From positions 1 through 64,000 of the forward strand of contig VSDK01018951.1 in assembly GCA_009767595.1 (NCBI GenBank): a DNA stretch of 64,000 nt. The letters run 5' to 3'. Position numbers and translations under genes: made by a program. Every line of letters begins with the position of its first letter. The stretch's first letter is position 1. Positions 42,345 to 53,212 of the stretch are shown piece by piece. The notes beneath the pieces are model-generated. The model was not told where the DNA came from. It was given only the letters and a program-made list of their open reading frames with translations, and searched no databases. The stretch is from Symbiodinium kawagutii. Taxonomy: Eukaryota; Sar; Dinophyceae; Suessiales; Symbiodiniaceae.

Positions 42345-42950
42345 AATGTTCATGACAAATTTATGTTGGAGCAACTTCAAAGGAACATCCGGTACAAAAT
42401 GCCAGATCCGGCAAAAAAGGAAGGCAGTGGGAAAGGAGGCGCTTTGAAGAAACAGGATTATGCTTGGCATGCTGTCCTACATTTCTTTCCTGATTCCAGC
42501 CATGACGAGAAGCTCCGAATGTTTCGTGGAATTATGAACAGTACAGCTGAGGTTGTTCCTTGCCCAGATGAATTGCTTGAGGCGATTGAAGCCTTAGACC
42601 CCTTGTACCAGGAAGACTTCCATGAGATGAAAAAGCTTTGCAGTGAACAAAAAAAACGACAGCAGAAGGTCAAAGCTCCAGAAGTAACACAAACAGACCC
42701 TGTGGATCCTGTGCCGGTGGAGCCTGTAAAGATTCCAGACCCATCTGCACAAGAGCGCGAGATTAGCACAGAGGCACCTGCTTCAGAAACTGCTGAACCA
42801 AGAACAGCTCACGTGAAGGCAGATCCCAAACTGTACACGCCTGAAATTCTCAACACACTCATCCCTGGCCGTGGCAATTTGAAAAGCGTCTACATCAAAC
42901 GACTTCCTGGAGATCGCAAGATGTATCAGGGCTTTTATCCAGGACTGTGA
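42345..42950 (+). CDS. Exon with charged helical region and Pro/Glu-rich tail
   Basis: HDKFMLEQLQRNIRYKMPDP AKKEGSGKGGALKKQDYAWH AVLHFFPDSSHDEKLRMFRG is followed by an acidic helix (DELLEAIEALDPLYQEDFHE), Lys/Gln-rich and Pro/Val/Glu-rich linkers, and a conserved-looking end (NLKSVYIKRLPGDRKMYQGF), stop at 42948. Good evidence of coding; function unknown. Confidence 0.55.
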   Translation, partial: NVHDKFMLEQLQRNIRYKMPDPAKKEGSGKGGALKKQDYAWHAVLHFFPDSSHDEKLRMFRGIMNSTAEVVPCPDELLEAIEALDPLYQEDFHEMKKLCSEQKKRQQKVKAPEVTQTDPVDPVPVEPVKIPDPSAQEREISTEAPASETAEPRTAHVKADPKLYTPEILNTLIPGRGNLKSVYIKRLPGDRKMYQGFYPGL

Positions 42951-43193
42951 TGTGATCTCTTTGGCTAAACTTACATGAGAGAGAGAGAGAGAGAGAACCC
43001 AACTGCTTTACTATTTATTTCACATGGGTTTAACTCAGTAACTCAATTGTCAATCAATTGTTCTGGTTGTTTGTCATTCATTGGTTGATCGGTGGCAATT
43101 CAATTGTATTCGATCTAGATAGTCGTTGACAACTCTGCAGGAAAACCAGGCGAGAGAAAGTCAGTCAGTAGTACATGGGATGGACCTCAAAGA

Positions 43194-43290
43194 ATGCTCA
43201 CGGAGAAGCAAGCTTTGAAAGAAGTCCTCAAATTCCTATGGACTGCGCACCAAGAGCGTAACCCCAAGCACAAGGACAAAGTTCAGTTTC
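43194..43290 (+). CDS. Small helical exon
   Basis: LTEKQALKEVLKFLWTAHQE RNPKHKDKVQ. Protein-like for about 30 codons, then hydrophobic intron-like sequence. Confidence 0.4.
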
Positions 43291-43406
43291 TTGGTTTGAT
43301 TTGGCTCATGGTTGCACTTTCACGGCTGAAATTTAACTTGTGTTTTAGGAGTCTTCCTGACATTGCTTTGAATTCCCATTTGCGTGAGGCCAACTGATGT
43401 TGCAGT

Positions 43407-43504
43407 TGATCGTGTGTTGGCAACTTTCACACCTGAAACTGGGATTCGGCAACCGGCCAGTGCAAAGGCTTCTGGTGCAGCATCATCTTCCGTTGGCAAG
43501 TGAA
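43407..43504 (+). CDS. Small C-terminal exon
   Basis: GATGTTGCAG acceptor, then DRVLATFTPETGIRQPASAK ASGAASSSVGK and a stop at 43502. A Ser/Ala-rich terminus. Confidence 0.4.
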
Positions 43505-43865
43505 ATTGAGTGCATATGATGTGCCTTAGATCAGAAATTCTACATTATATGTTGCGCTAGAATGCAGCTTTTGAAGAGTCACCATTTTGCCTAAAGTGAA
43601 ACCAGCAATTTTGCCTGACAATTGTGGGAAGATGATTGATGCTTGGATTACTCCCAGCGAGGTTACTGATCAAATCAATGACCATAAGTTTCACCAGTTG
43701 ACGAATTCAATAAGTTTCACCTGTTGAAGAAGGAAAAAGTGCAGAACAACATCCTTTGGACATTGGAGTGAGGATTCTTCCAGAGGCAATTTTGGTCAGA
43801 TTTTAGCTGATTTCAGTTGTTTGTGGGTACTGTGAGGTGGCTTCAAATTTCATAAGACCATATAA

Positions 43866-43935
43866 GTGCAAATAACTGCAAATAACACCAAATAACTGCA
43901 AATAACACCAAATAACTGCAAATAACTGCAAATAA
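43866..43935. repeat. 11-bp minisatellite CAAATAACACC / CAAATAACTGC
   Basis: About six units. Same unit family as 33340-33475. Confidence 0.9.
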
Positions 43936-44082
43936 TAATATCATGATATCATGTATCTTTCCACCTGTTTTGCAGTGACCCCCCTTTGGGGGACCCCCCT
44001 GCACCCTATGAAAAGGTCATTTGGGTTCCAGGTAAAAGTGTTCTCCAGCCTCTCACCATGAATGAAGTCATCCAAGCTCCCC

Positions 44083-44262
44083 GGTGAATCACCTTGGGTT
44101 AACCAGTCTGTTTTCCCACTATCATTGTCGGTGAATCACCTAGATCATGGTTTGAATCACCTTGGTTGATAACTGGTTGGAGTTCCCTCCAAGCTCCTTG
44201 GTGAATCACCTTGGTAACTTACCTGGAGCCTAAATGACCCTTGGTGAATCACCTTGGTTGAC
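44083..44262. repeat. GGTGAATCACCTTGG repeat cluster
   Basis: Five copies of (G)GTGAATCACCT(TGG) spaced 25-60 bases apart. The core GGTGAATCACC is itself palindromic (GGTGA...TCACC). Confidence 0.8.
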
Positions 44263-44292
44263 AAGTTAAAGGTTCCCCTCCAACCTCTCACC

Positions 44293-44418
44293 ATGGCGTC
44301 CTGGCTGCCAGGGCACACCTTAGTGTCGTGCAGCGACTTCCTTGCACTGGGTCTGGGCCGACAGGAATGGCGCGAACACCCAGCTGTGATCTGTGCTGCT
44401 GGTGTGCGTAGGTAGTAA
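44293..44418 (+). CDS. Candidate exon or tiny ORF, 41 codons
   Basis: ATG at 44293 in a GC-rich block: MASWLPGHTLVSCSDFLALG LGRQEWREHPAVICAAGVRR, stop at 44416 (or a GGTAGT donor). Composition is coding-like. It is upstream of the isopeptidase gene and unrelated to it as far as I can see. Confidence 0.35.
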
Positions 44419-44883
44419 ATGATGATGTGATCATATTTTGGAGTAAATGTGTACTTGAGCATATGTGAATAAGTTATAATGCAGTGTATGTTGATGTGTT
44501 TATGTACAGTTTGTTCCAGTGTGTTGTAAATATGTATGTCTTATTATTTTAATTCTATTTCCACGACCCCTGTGGAAAATATCTATTTCCAACCTCCCAC
44601 CCAAAAACAAACCGGGACAAAACATTCATGGTGGGACCGGAAATTGGAACATTGGAGTGGGGACATGGTAACCATAGATCATTTAATACATATGTAATCT
44701 CATTGCTTCACCCCCCGAACAAGAATAGATGTATAAACCATAAATCATTACAAACCATCAATTATAAACCATCAACCACTAGTAGCCATTGTTAAACCAT
44801 TTGTCCATCATTAAGTCCCAATTCTCAACTGACCACAGACAAGGAAAATTCAGTGAGCCCTGGCGCCATGGCCGCTCGGCGCT

Positions 44884-44923
44884 ATGAGGCCGGTGCATCT
44901 CCATTTGTACGACCTCTCGAGAG
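44884..44923 (+). CDS. PPPDE/DeSI-type isopeptidase, exon 1
   Basis: ATG at 44884 encodes MRPVHLHLYDLSRG. V-x-L-x-(V/L)-YDLS-x-G is the N-terminal signature of the PPPDE (DeSI, peptidase C97) family, thiol peptidases that act as deSUMOylating/deubiquitinating isopeptidases. The exon ends in codon phase 1 with donor G/GTTGGC at 44924. It splices in frame to 46323, whose first codon piece completes the conserved Gly. An AATTCAG about 30 bases upstream could accept a trans-spliced leader. No in-frame ATG lies just upstream. Confidence 0.8.
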
Positions 44924-46322
44924 GTTGGCGGTCGTGGTGGGGAGTAGTGCCATTGGTAGAGCTTGGGACTGGCTATATGAAAAAGGATTTTAAAGGTTAA
45001 ACCTGGCTAAGAAAAAGAACTGGCTATATACATCTATATATATATATATATATACTTGGTTTGACCTGGTATGTTTATGAGTGAGCTGGCTTGAATGTAG
45101 ATTCTTTTTTATTTTTTACACCTTAACCAGGTTTACCATCATGGGAATGCCTACTTAAGCACCAACCATTCGAAACAATCCACAGTCGGTTTTGGGACCG
45201 TCTCTGCTACCCCAAGGGAAACCCAGTCCAAGCTACAAACCATCCTATTACGACGAGCGGACGACGTTAGGGCAGTTTTCGACTATTCTGTGGATCTCGA
45301 TGTGGTAAATGATGGACCATCACCAAGACTTTCTCGCAATGACATGGCCGACCGCAGCTTGGGATTTTTAGCATTGTTATGCGCAGCAGTCTTTAGCGCC
45401 CTCACCAGCGTTTTCACGTCCTGGAGGTTTGGCGTCGATGCTGGGACCCATGTTGCTCTCCAAAGACCTGGAGGCCGTGAAGACAGACATGGCCGTGAAG
45501 CATTGATTGACCATTGATCACTATTGATAACATGAACAATGCTTCATCAATGGGGCTATAGCCATTAGCCATTAGTAGTGGGATCAACAATTAATGGGTT
45601 TATAGTCATTATGATTATGCAGCATATGCATTGATCAATGCAAATCTGGGGTAATAGTTATAGTCATTAACAATGGCGGGATCAACAATTAATGGGTTTA
45701 TAGGCATTAATATTGGGGGATCAACAATGGCCAAATTGCTTCTTTTACAATGGGATCCACCCATTATAGCCATCAATATTCAACAATGGTGCAACTAATC
45801 TGGGGTTATAGCCATTAACACTGGTGGATCAACAATTGATCACTATCAATTGAGAACCAGTTGATCCAGTATATTGACAATTGATGACTATCAATGGGAT
45901 ATTTGTGATATTGTTACTAGTATAACAATTGACGAACCATGATTAGTGGTAACGGTTGATGATCAGTGAGTCAGCATTTGTTAACACATTTAAGCATTGA
46001 TTAACCATTCATCAATTCTCGCGGGGTTTCTAGGCGACCCCCGCAAAAGGTGTGTCCCCCCAACACCTGCCTGATTATTTTGGTCTACATATATTCAGTC
46101 TACATTGTTGGTTGTACAGAGTCAAATTACAAAATCCTGATTTTACAGAAAATTTTCACATTTTTCACTTTTTTGTTATACCAAAAGTTTTTTAATACTG
46201 TTCAACGGGTCTTATGTACTATTTTGTTATACCTATTTTGTATACCGTAGTTATACCCGTTGAATGGGCCATGCCAACGGGTAACCACCTTGGCTGTGGG
46301 ATGATGAGTCAGAACCACCAAG
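44924..46322. other. Intron 1 of the isopeptidase gene, repeat-bearing
   Basis: About 1.4 kb between GTTGGC and CCACCAAG. It contains a TATATA run (45035-45052), a short G+C-richer frame at 45290-45517 (MADRSLGFLALLCAAVFSAL, possibly an unrelated or alternative exon), and several copies of GGATCAACAATTAATGGGTT at about 45590-45840. Confidence 0.6.
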
Positions 46323-46384
46323 GAATCGCTCCACGTCGCCTCGCCCAGGGCGTGTGGCATACGGGCATTGTCGTTTACGGCAAG
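46323..46384 (+). CDS. PPPDE/DeSI-type isopeptidase, exon 2 (catalytic His)
   Basis: Encodes IAPRRLAQGVWHTGIVVYGK. The block GVWHTGIVVYG is the hallmark of the PPPDE family, and its His (codon CAT, about 46358) is the first member of the catalytic His-Cys pair. The exon is 62 bases. Acceptor CCACCAAG/GA; donor AAG/GCACCC, a GC donor. The next exon continues with EYYFGGDI exactly as the family requires. Confidence 0.85.
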
Positions 46385-47122
46385 GCACCCGTCGCTGGTA
46401 GCACGACCTTCCGTTGTGCATGTTGCAGACGCAGAACCTTGCAGACATGATCTGTTTGGCACTACTAAATAGATCTAAATAGTTTGGTCATGTTTGATCT
46501 TCATAGTCTCATGTGGACTGTGAAACGTTAGGAATTCAGTTTGTATGAGGAAGTAAACATATATTGTCCGTATTCCTGCGTAGGGTTATGGAAATATCAT
46601 ACGTGTATGTGGATACATGCATATTTTTTAGCATACTTGTTCACTCCGCCTATAAGCACGTACGCTTTCGTATACGTTCGCAAATGTATGTTTGATTTTC
46701 AGCTATTTATTGATGAACAGAAGAATGTTTTTTGCTTGTCATTACAATTTGAAGGTCTAGCGAGCAAGTTCTTTTACTGACCGGCTACAAACTGGTACAC
46801 ATCGAAGTATTAGGCACTTGGTGTGTCATTGGTGGTTTCTCAAGTCTGAAAATTATTAGAGCTTCATGTAGTAAGGAGGACCTCACCACTTTTCCAGAGG
46901 ACAGGCGCATGACACTAGTATGTTTTTTTTATATATATGATGTATACATATATATTAGTATATATAGAAATATTATTTTTTTTGATATATATATATATGT
47001 ATACATAAAAACTTCAAACATTTTTTAACGCACATATACCCAGCTGTTTGTTAGCAGCCGTACACACAGGTGGTGTTTGATTTCCGTGGTTTGCCCGATG
47101 TGCAAACCTCTAGTGCCACCAG

Positions 47123-47187
47123 GAGTACTACTTTGGTGGCGACATTTTCTATGACACGCCAGCAAACACTGGCTTCGGAACACCCAG
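47123..47187 (+). CDS. PPPDE/DeSI-type isopeptidase, exon 3
   Basis: Acceptor AGTGCCACCAG, then EYYFGGDIFYDTPANTGFGT P and two bases of the next codon, donor AG/GTGGGT. E-Y-(Y/F)-(F/Y)-G-G-x-I after the His block, followed by a P-G/N-x-x-P-F/x-G turn, is the second conserved region of the family. Phase 2 at the donor fits the next exon. Confidence 0.85.
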
Positions 47188-48435
47188 GTGGGTATAGCGA
47201 TGGGTGGCTCTGGTTCATACACTTGGGATGCGTCGGATGACACACGCATATGAACGTTTTCTGAATTCCGGACTTAATCTTTTTTTATGCATGTGGTTCG
47301 GGCAACACACGTTCTTGGCATACCCGGTCTTCGCTTAATAGCCATATGGTTTTACCAATACAAGGCAGTCCCCCCAACAATAAAAAAAACATGTCCGTGG
47401 CAGGGGCAGGAATTTTGGCCTACCCGTCATTCATTATCATTGCACAGCTGCAAGTATGTATTTCTGTACAGAATGCTTCAAAGCTCGTTTTTTGGTATCA
47501 CTGTACAGTTGGAGGGGCGGAATAGATATGTTATGCACATATATCAATGTAATATACCTGGATTACACAATAATTTGACAATTGATTTATCAAGATTTGG
47601 CAGCTCTTAACCACTCCCCTGGCTCCAACCACTCCTCCGGATGCAAAATTGTTGTGCCAATCTCTTTAGCTGTGTTTTTCGCCTTCTGACAGAATCCCCC
47701 CATTGTTTGGGAAAAAGGAACACCTTGTCTTGTTGCCCAAAACAAGTCCCAACCATTCCTCACATCTCTGTCGTTTACATGGGAATCCATCATTAAATTG
47801 AAACTTTACGTGTGAAACAACATCTGTTTTTTTCACATGTTTGGTTGGAGGCCAATGGATGCCTCTTGCCTCCTGTCGTTTACCATGATTTCAGCATTTT
47901 GAACTTCGCCAGAGGAGTTGCAACCTGCCAATGGCTTACTCGGATTGTGGCTTAGCAGTGCGCAAGGATGCACATAGAGTCCGTCATTTTGAAGCAAATG
48001 GTACCCTATGCTTCCAGTATCTTCCAGTTGCCATTATGATCCGTAAGCAACCCCAAACAATAATGGTAGAAAGCATCTGATTACCTACTATAATGGTAGT
48101 TGGAAGCATGGGGGTAGGGTTGTTGCATGGAGCTCTTGCATGCACACATTTAATATATGAGCACACATCCACCTCCACCTATTTAATTATGCACAGATAC
48201 ATTCACGCACGCAGTACATGCGCATAAGACATACTCATATACTGACATATATACTCATGCATGGGGATGTGTACGCAGACATAGGCGCCGGTAGACAGTG
48301 ATAGATGTGATCTAACAGATATTTGCATTTATATACCTACATACATTCATAATCATTCATACACATACGCAGCCATACTGGCATCATTTAGATATAACAT
48401 TTGGCAGATACTACGAACGAATCCTGGCGGCACAG
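47188..48435. other. Intron 3 of the isopeptidase gene
   Basis: About 1.25 kb, AT-rich, with no further coding signal for this family. Confidence 0.55.
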
Positions 48436-48506
48436 GGTCCACGTGCGCCACAGGGTGGTCATCCCCATGGGCACCACTCTACGCCAGCGAGATGAGCTTC
48501 ATGCGT
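48436..48506 (+). CDS. PPPDE/DeSI-type isopeptidase, exon 4
   Basis: Acceptor GGCGGCACAG. The first base completes the Arg codon begun in exon 3, and then VHVRHRVVIPMGTTLRQRDE LHA follows. (I/V)-P-(M/L)-G-x-T before an acidic helix matches the family region leading to the catalytic Cys. The donor is unresolved: C/GTGGCA at 48509 gives the wrong phase with some acceptors of exon 5, and the frame stays open to about 48545. Confidence 0.75.
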
Positions 48507-48547
48507 TGCGTGGCATGGGATGGCTCATGTCTAGTGGTCAGGATTGA

Positions 48548-48725
48548 TCTATAAGCACTAGATCTATCTAACTAGATGTATCTAATCAGATCTATCTAAC
48601 TAGGTGATACTAGATGTATCTAACTAGGTGATACTAGATGTATCTAACTAGTGTCTATAGATAAACACTAATTCTAGTGTATAAACACTGGATGTATCCA
48701 ACTCGTGTCTATAGATAAACATTAT
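48548..48725. repeat. Short tandem repeat (ACTAGATGTATCTA type)
   Basis: Several copies of TAGATGTATCTAACTAGGTGA and relatives in tandem and inverted arrangement, at the start of isopeptidase intron 4. Confidence 0.8.
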
Positions 48726-49754
48726 AGTGGTCAGGGTACAACTACAGATGTCTCTATAAAGGATAGGATGAACTATATCTATAATTGTGGAGATTTTTCG
48801 TGAATTACATGAACAATGATTGTCATATATTTTTTTTCAAAGGACTGCAGGGCCTTTATGCTTTAATCAACCATTCTTACAGTTGCGGTTATTTGACTAC
48901 GGTCTAATGAGTTTCGTGATGGCCCTCATTGCAGAAACACATTCAGTCAGACGTGGTTCGAGTGACTGATTTCTCGTCGTGGCAAAATCGACCCCATCGC
49001 CCCATGTTCATCACGTTGTCAGACCAGACTCACAGGTTGATTCGCCAGAACGACATGATCACAGTGTCGTGTGTAAGATCTCGGAGTCAACCGTGTAGCT
49101 GGTGAGAAAATTGGAGCAGTTCAGACGCTCCTGGACAAGTTGTTGGAGGCATTCATTTCCCATTGCAGTTCTTCAGAAAGATTCAACCATGATGCTGATC
49201 ATTGATACATCAAACAAAGACGAAGGGGTTCCTGCACATTAGTTTTGAGTGTTTTACCAGAGTTTCTCAGTGTGGGACTTGTTGTGCATACAAGTAGGTG
49301 TACAGAGAGAGGGAGAGAGATGTGATGCATGATGTTCAACAGTACTTTTGGGGGCCACTATGTCTGAACAATCAGAGTCACAACTAAATACTTACAGTAC
49401 ATACACCATACATGTTACATGCTGTTTTTCATACGATGCTCTTATCCTTCCAATATTAAAGTGTTTGAATGCAAACAAGTCTATGGCTTATAGATACAAG
49501 CACATCGTTAGGATATGGCCATGGTTTCTCAAAGCTTAGACTGCGGTGTCCAAGAAATCAGCCATAATGATAGTTCTTCCGAGGACCGAGCAACAAATCC
49601 ACGGGTTGAGGCAAGACGACTTGTGTCCATTGGCCCCAACAGCAATCCACCTTGACTGATTGACTGGTTCTAAAGTGGTGCTTAGGATCAATTGGTAGTT
49701 CTGGAAGGTCATAAGCATCAACTGTATTCAACCTAAATGAGCAAAATACACCGT

Positions 49755-49860
49755 CTGGTTGGTGATTTTAAACATTTTTTATTTTCCCCTAGTAATCATT
49801 AACAATTGGTTGGTTGACTCATATTTTTCATAAGTCATAAGGGTTGAAACCACCAACCAG
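49755..49860. mobile_element. MITE-like element, family A, best copy (5)
   Basis: 106 bases with clear terminal inverted repeats: CTGGTTGGTGATTTTAAAC at the left, and GGTTGAAACCACCAACCAG at the right (reverse complement CTGGTTGGTGGTTTCAACC). About 15 of 19 positions pair. Internal TTTTCCCCTAGTAATCATTA and TTGGTTGGTTGACTCATA blocks match the other copies. It lies in isopeptidase intron 4. Confidence 0.7.
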
Positions 49861-50194
49861 TTGCGATTGGTTGTTGGCCATTCTTTGATAGGTTCCAAAC
49901 GCTTACGAGAAACGCTACCTGTGCTTTCAACATTGGGTGCAGATTTGCGGTGACATGAAGGGTTCAAGGGGAGCATTCTCAGGCATTCACAACAGAGTAA
50001 GGCATCCACACGACACGACGACCTTGGATGACATTGGTTCATAGCTTCATATGGACATATAAATGAATCTACAAAATATTTCTGGCACACCCATCCAAGG
50101 TAGGCTCGGCTCAAAAACACTACTAGTGGTTGATATTGGTAGATTCACCAACAATTTGGGGGAGATGCCAGCTGTCGGGTATGTCGATGATCAC

Positions 50195-50298
50195 CTGGCT
50201 GGTGGTTAAAAACATCAATTCTTTTCCCACATGTATTTCTAAATGGTTGGTCGGTAGACAAGCATCTTTTTCATGGCGGGATTGAAACCGCCAACCAG
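50195..50298. mobile_element. MITE-like element, family A, copy 6
   Basis: Left CTGGCTGGTGGTTAAAAAC, right GGATTGAAACCGCCAACCAG. 104 bases, same internal order. Also in isopeptidase intron 4 and in the same orientation as copy 5, only 334 bases away. Confidence 0.65.
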
Positions 50299-50624
50299 TC
50301 AAAGTTGGAAGGTTTCCTACCACTGATCTTTTTCGCGGTCCTTATATGGTACCCACTTTTTGCATGTGCCCCTGGCGCTGAGATTTAAGGTTCATCGTGG
50401 ATGAGTTGAAGCCCATCTTCAATCGAGAGGTGGGAAAACTCTGGAAAACCTGTGGTGAAAAGACATGGCCATGGGTCAATATAAATCAACCAACAATAAT
50501 GGTAAACTAACTGGTTAATTAATGGTTAATAATAGTGTACAATAAGTAACAATAGTTTGGGATGTACCAGCTATATACATGGCTATGGGTCAATATTAAC
50601 CAACCAATGATGAGGGATAATGAG

Positions 50625-50980
50625 CAACAATGATATGGAAAACAATGGTTAATAGTGGGGGAACCAGGGGTACAGGGTTTTGACCCATGGCCACATTTGG
50701 GGCTTCAAGTTTTCTGGATTGCCCTCTTTTAAACGAACTTGGAACCCTAGAGACGCCAGATTTACCAGGCAAACCAGCGAAGCACGGTGGATTTTGCACG
50801 CAACAATGATATGGAAAACAATGGTTAATCGTGGGGGAACCAGGGGTACAGGGTTTTGACCCATGGCCACATTTGGGGCTTCAAGTTTTCTGGATTGCCC
50901 TCTTTTAAACGAACTTGGAACCCTAGAGACGCCAGATTTACCAGGCAAACCAGCGAAGCACGGTGGATTTTGCACGCAAC
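50625..50980. repeat. 176-bp tandem duplication
   Basis: 50625-50800 and 50801-50980 are nearly identical (for example ATAGTGGGGG versus ATCGTGGGGG). The unit includes a coding-like 90-base block with the phrase CCCTAGAGACGCCAGATTTA. A third, partial relative lies at about 51300-51365. Confidence 0.93.
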
Positions 50981-51124
50981 CATGGCTGGGGCTGGAAGAA
51001 TCTGGGTTATAAGCTTACAACCAACTATACCAAAAACTGAACAGCTATACCAACTATACCAAAAAAACAAACAATCCAAGTGTACAAGAAACTGAATGGA
51101 TGAACATCCCAACAGCTCGCAGCT

Positions 51125-51240
51125 CGGTCCTTTGCGGGTCCCGTGAACTGGCCATGGGCAGAGCCACAGATCCAGGTCCTGGGAACAAATGACCCCCTAC
51201 AGGGGAGCGATGCCAGGAGCAGAGTGGCCAGGTTGCACAA
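51125..51240. other. GC-rich island inside isopeptidase intron 4
   Basis: The plus frame ARSFAGPVNWPWAEPQIQVL GTNDPLQGSDARSRVARLHK is open, as is a minus frame. It could be an alternative exon, an exon of an overlapping gene or a captured fragment. It does not match the isopeptidase family. Confidence 0.3.
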
Positions 51241-52216
51241 ATGATAGATGGCTATGGGTCAATATTAAAGAACCAAATAATGGGGAATAATGACCAACCA
51301 ATAAGAAGGAAAACAATGGTTAATGATAGGGGAACCAGGGGTACGGGGTTTTGACCCACAGCCAGATGTTGAAACATCGAGGATGACTTCACCTGAAGTT
51401 TCAACGCTGCCATGATGATGCTTTGTTCCCCAACAATGGTTGAATTAACCATCCCTATGGTGTCATGGACCAAGGGGTGGATAGCGATCAACACGGATCA
51501 ACCTCAGAATTCATAATCCATGTATATATCTACTTATACAGCCATGTGCACGAGCAAAGTCTACCAAATAAGCAGGGGTCAAAAGCTTTGGTAGTGTCGA
51601 AACAATTAGTTTTATGACTTTGATTTAACATAGCACTACCGTGGCACCACCACATGATACTGATGTGCTAGTCAAAATTCAGAATCATGTTGCTGACACA
51701 TTTGGTTAAACAAAAGAATTTGCTGATGGTTAGCAACATGACCGAGATTCATATTGATGATTAGCAAACCCTGGGAAGTTTCACTGGCAACTGCATAGCA
51801 TGTTCCTGCTGGTTGATTTGGTTGTCCATAAACGGGCTTGCCAGTGCGCCATATCGCAGGCTACGATTCGCCGCTATAAAGCATATCAAAGGAATCTTGT
51901 TGAGCATAAACCCTGGTGAATGGGGGTTTAAGCACGTTTAAGCAACATCCAGCGTGTCAAGTCTAATCACTGTAGACCAGTATCAGCCAGTATGATAAAT
52001 TGTCGCAGCGTTTACCAGGGAATTAGCCACTGTTGTATCATTGAATCACATTTGAACCATTGATTACAATTCATGGGCACTTCTATTACTTCAATCCAGT
52101 ACTTCAATCCATTATTAAGAACCCATCAATCATCATGAATGTGTCATGAATCTACCATTTTTCACCATATTGAGCACACGAATTCGAGTCACCGCCGGCG
52201 ACTCGTGACATCTCGT

Positions 52217-52309
52217 GACATCTCCAATTCCCGTACCAGCCTCCACCAGGCCTATGACGCGGCCCGGAACAACTGCAATCACTTCACAGATCGAGCGAGT
52301 TTATACTTG
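52217..52309 (+). CDS. PPPDE/DeSI-type isopeptidase, exon 5 (catalytic Cys)
   Basis: Encodes ...SLHQAYDAARNNCNHFTDRA SLYL. (T/A)-Y-(D/N)-x-x-x-x-N-C-N-(H/T)-F is the family's second hallmark. Its Cys (codon TGC at 52274) is the nucleophile. The acceptor is uncertain: CTCCACCAG/GCCTAT at 52250 or an AG further upstream. The end is well fixed. TTG/GCACCT is a GC donor whose phase matches exon 6, giving SLYLVGRHIPE. Confidence 0.8.
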
Positions 52310-53212
52310 GCACCTTGGCACACGGTGTGGCGTTGAAAGCGACAAGACAGGAAGGAGCTGAGCAGTTCGGGGTATCCCGTTTGGGATCCGCTTGGGGAGG
52401 ATGCTAGGAGCGGCCCCAAGGAGTAACAAGGACACTGATGATGACGCATGCTCATGTGTTGAGGTGCTGAAAAATTGCTCAAGCATTGATTCACGAAAAT
52501 GCTCTGAAACATGGCCTTACATCATTTGAGTACGTGTGGTGAAAAAGATGTTGAACAAGGGTTGATTAGCGCTTCATGATGGGTATATTTGTGGTACCAG
52601 GACTATTCACGACATCCCAACTGTACTGGCCGTGATCTTTGGGCTGTCCATACTTGATGATCCCAAGGAGTGAGTGGTTTCAAAACACCATGGCGATTCC
52701 AAGAGCGCCATACCCATGAGTTATTCATTAGTTTGTGAAGAAAAGCCATGTAGTTACCAGAAATGATGCGAGAATGTTGCGCACAACTACGATGACATGA
52801 TTTGATTTCAAAAGGAAACTTTTCTGACGTGGAAGTTCCCTGGCATATTACTTCATTATCATTCTGTGATTATGTGAGGGGAGGGTTTTCGGGCATCCCT
52901 CATATGTTGATACTGGTGACCAGACAGCACAGCAAGTTGTTTGATCAATCCAGCCACTGGCTAATAATCAATAGCACTTTGTGGGTTTTATTCTTGTCGG
53001 TTTATTCTTGTTGGTTGATCATTCAGGCTTTTTACATATCCAAAACAATGTTTTTTTAACACATCTAAAAACAACCTGCTTGGTCTTATTCTTGTTGGTC
53101 ATTTTCCTGCTTTTCCAGCATTTTTGTTGGTTGATATTTGCTGCTCGATCATTGGCCAACAAAGATGTTTGGATTGGACCAACGACCCCGTTGACCGGGG
53201 CCCCCCGCGGAG
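52310..53212. other. Intron 5 of the isopeptidase gene
   Basis: About 0.9 kb between a GC donor and CCCCCCGCGGAG. It contains no further family motif. Confidence 0.55.

Noticed and set aside
45290-45517. Additional exon of the isopeptidase gene
   Set aside because: Exon 1 joins exon 2 in phase across the conserved DLSRG-IA sequence, leaving no room for this segment in the family fold. It may be an unrelated exon.
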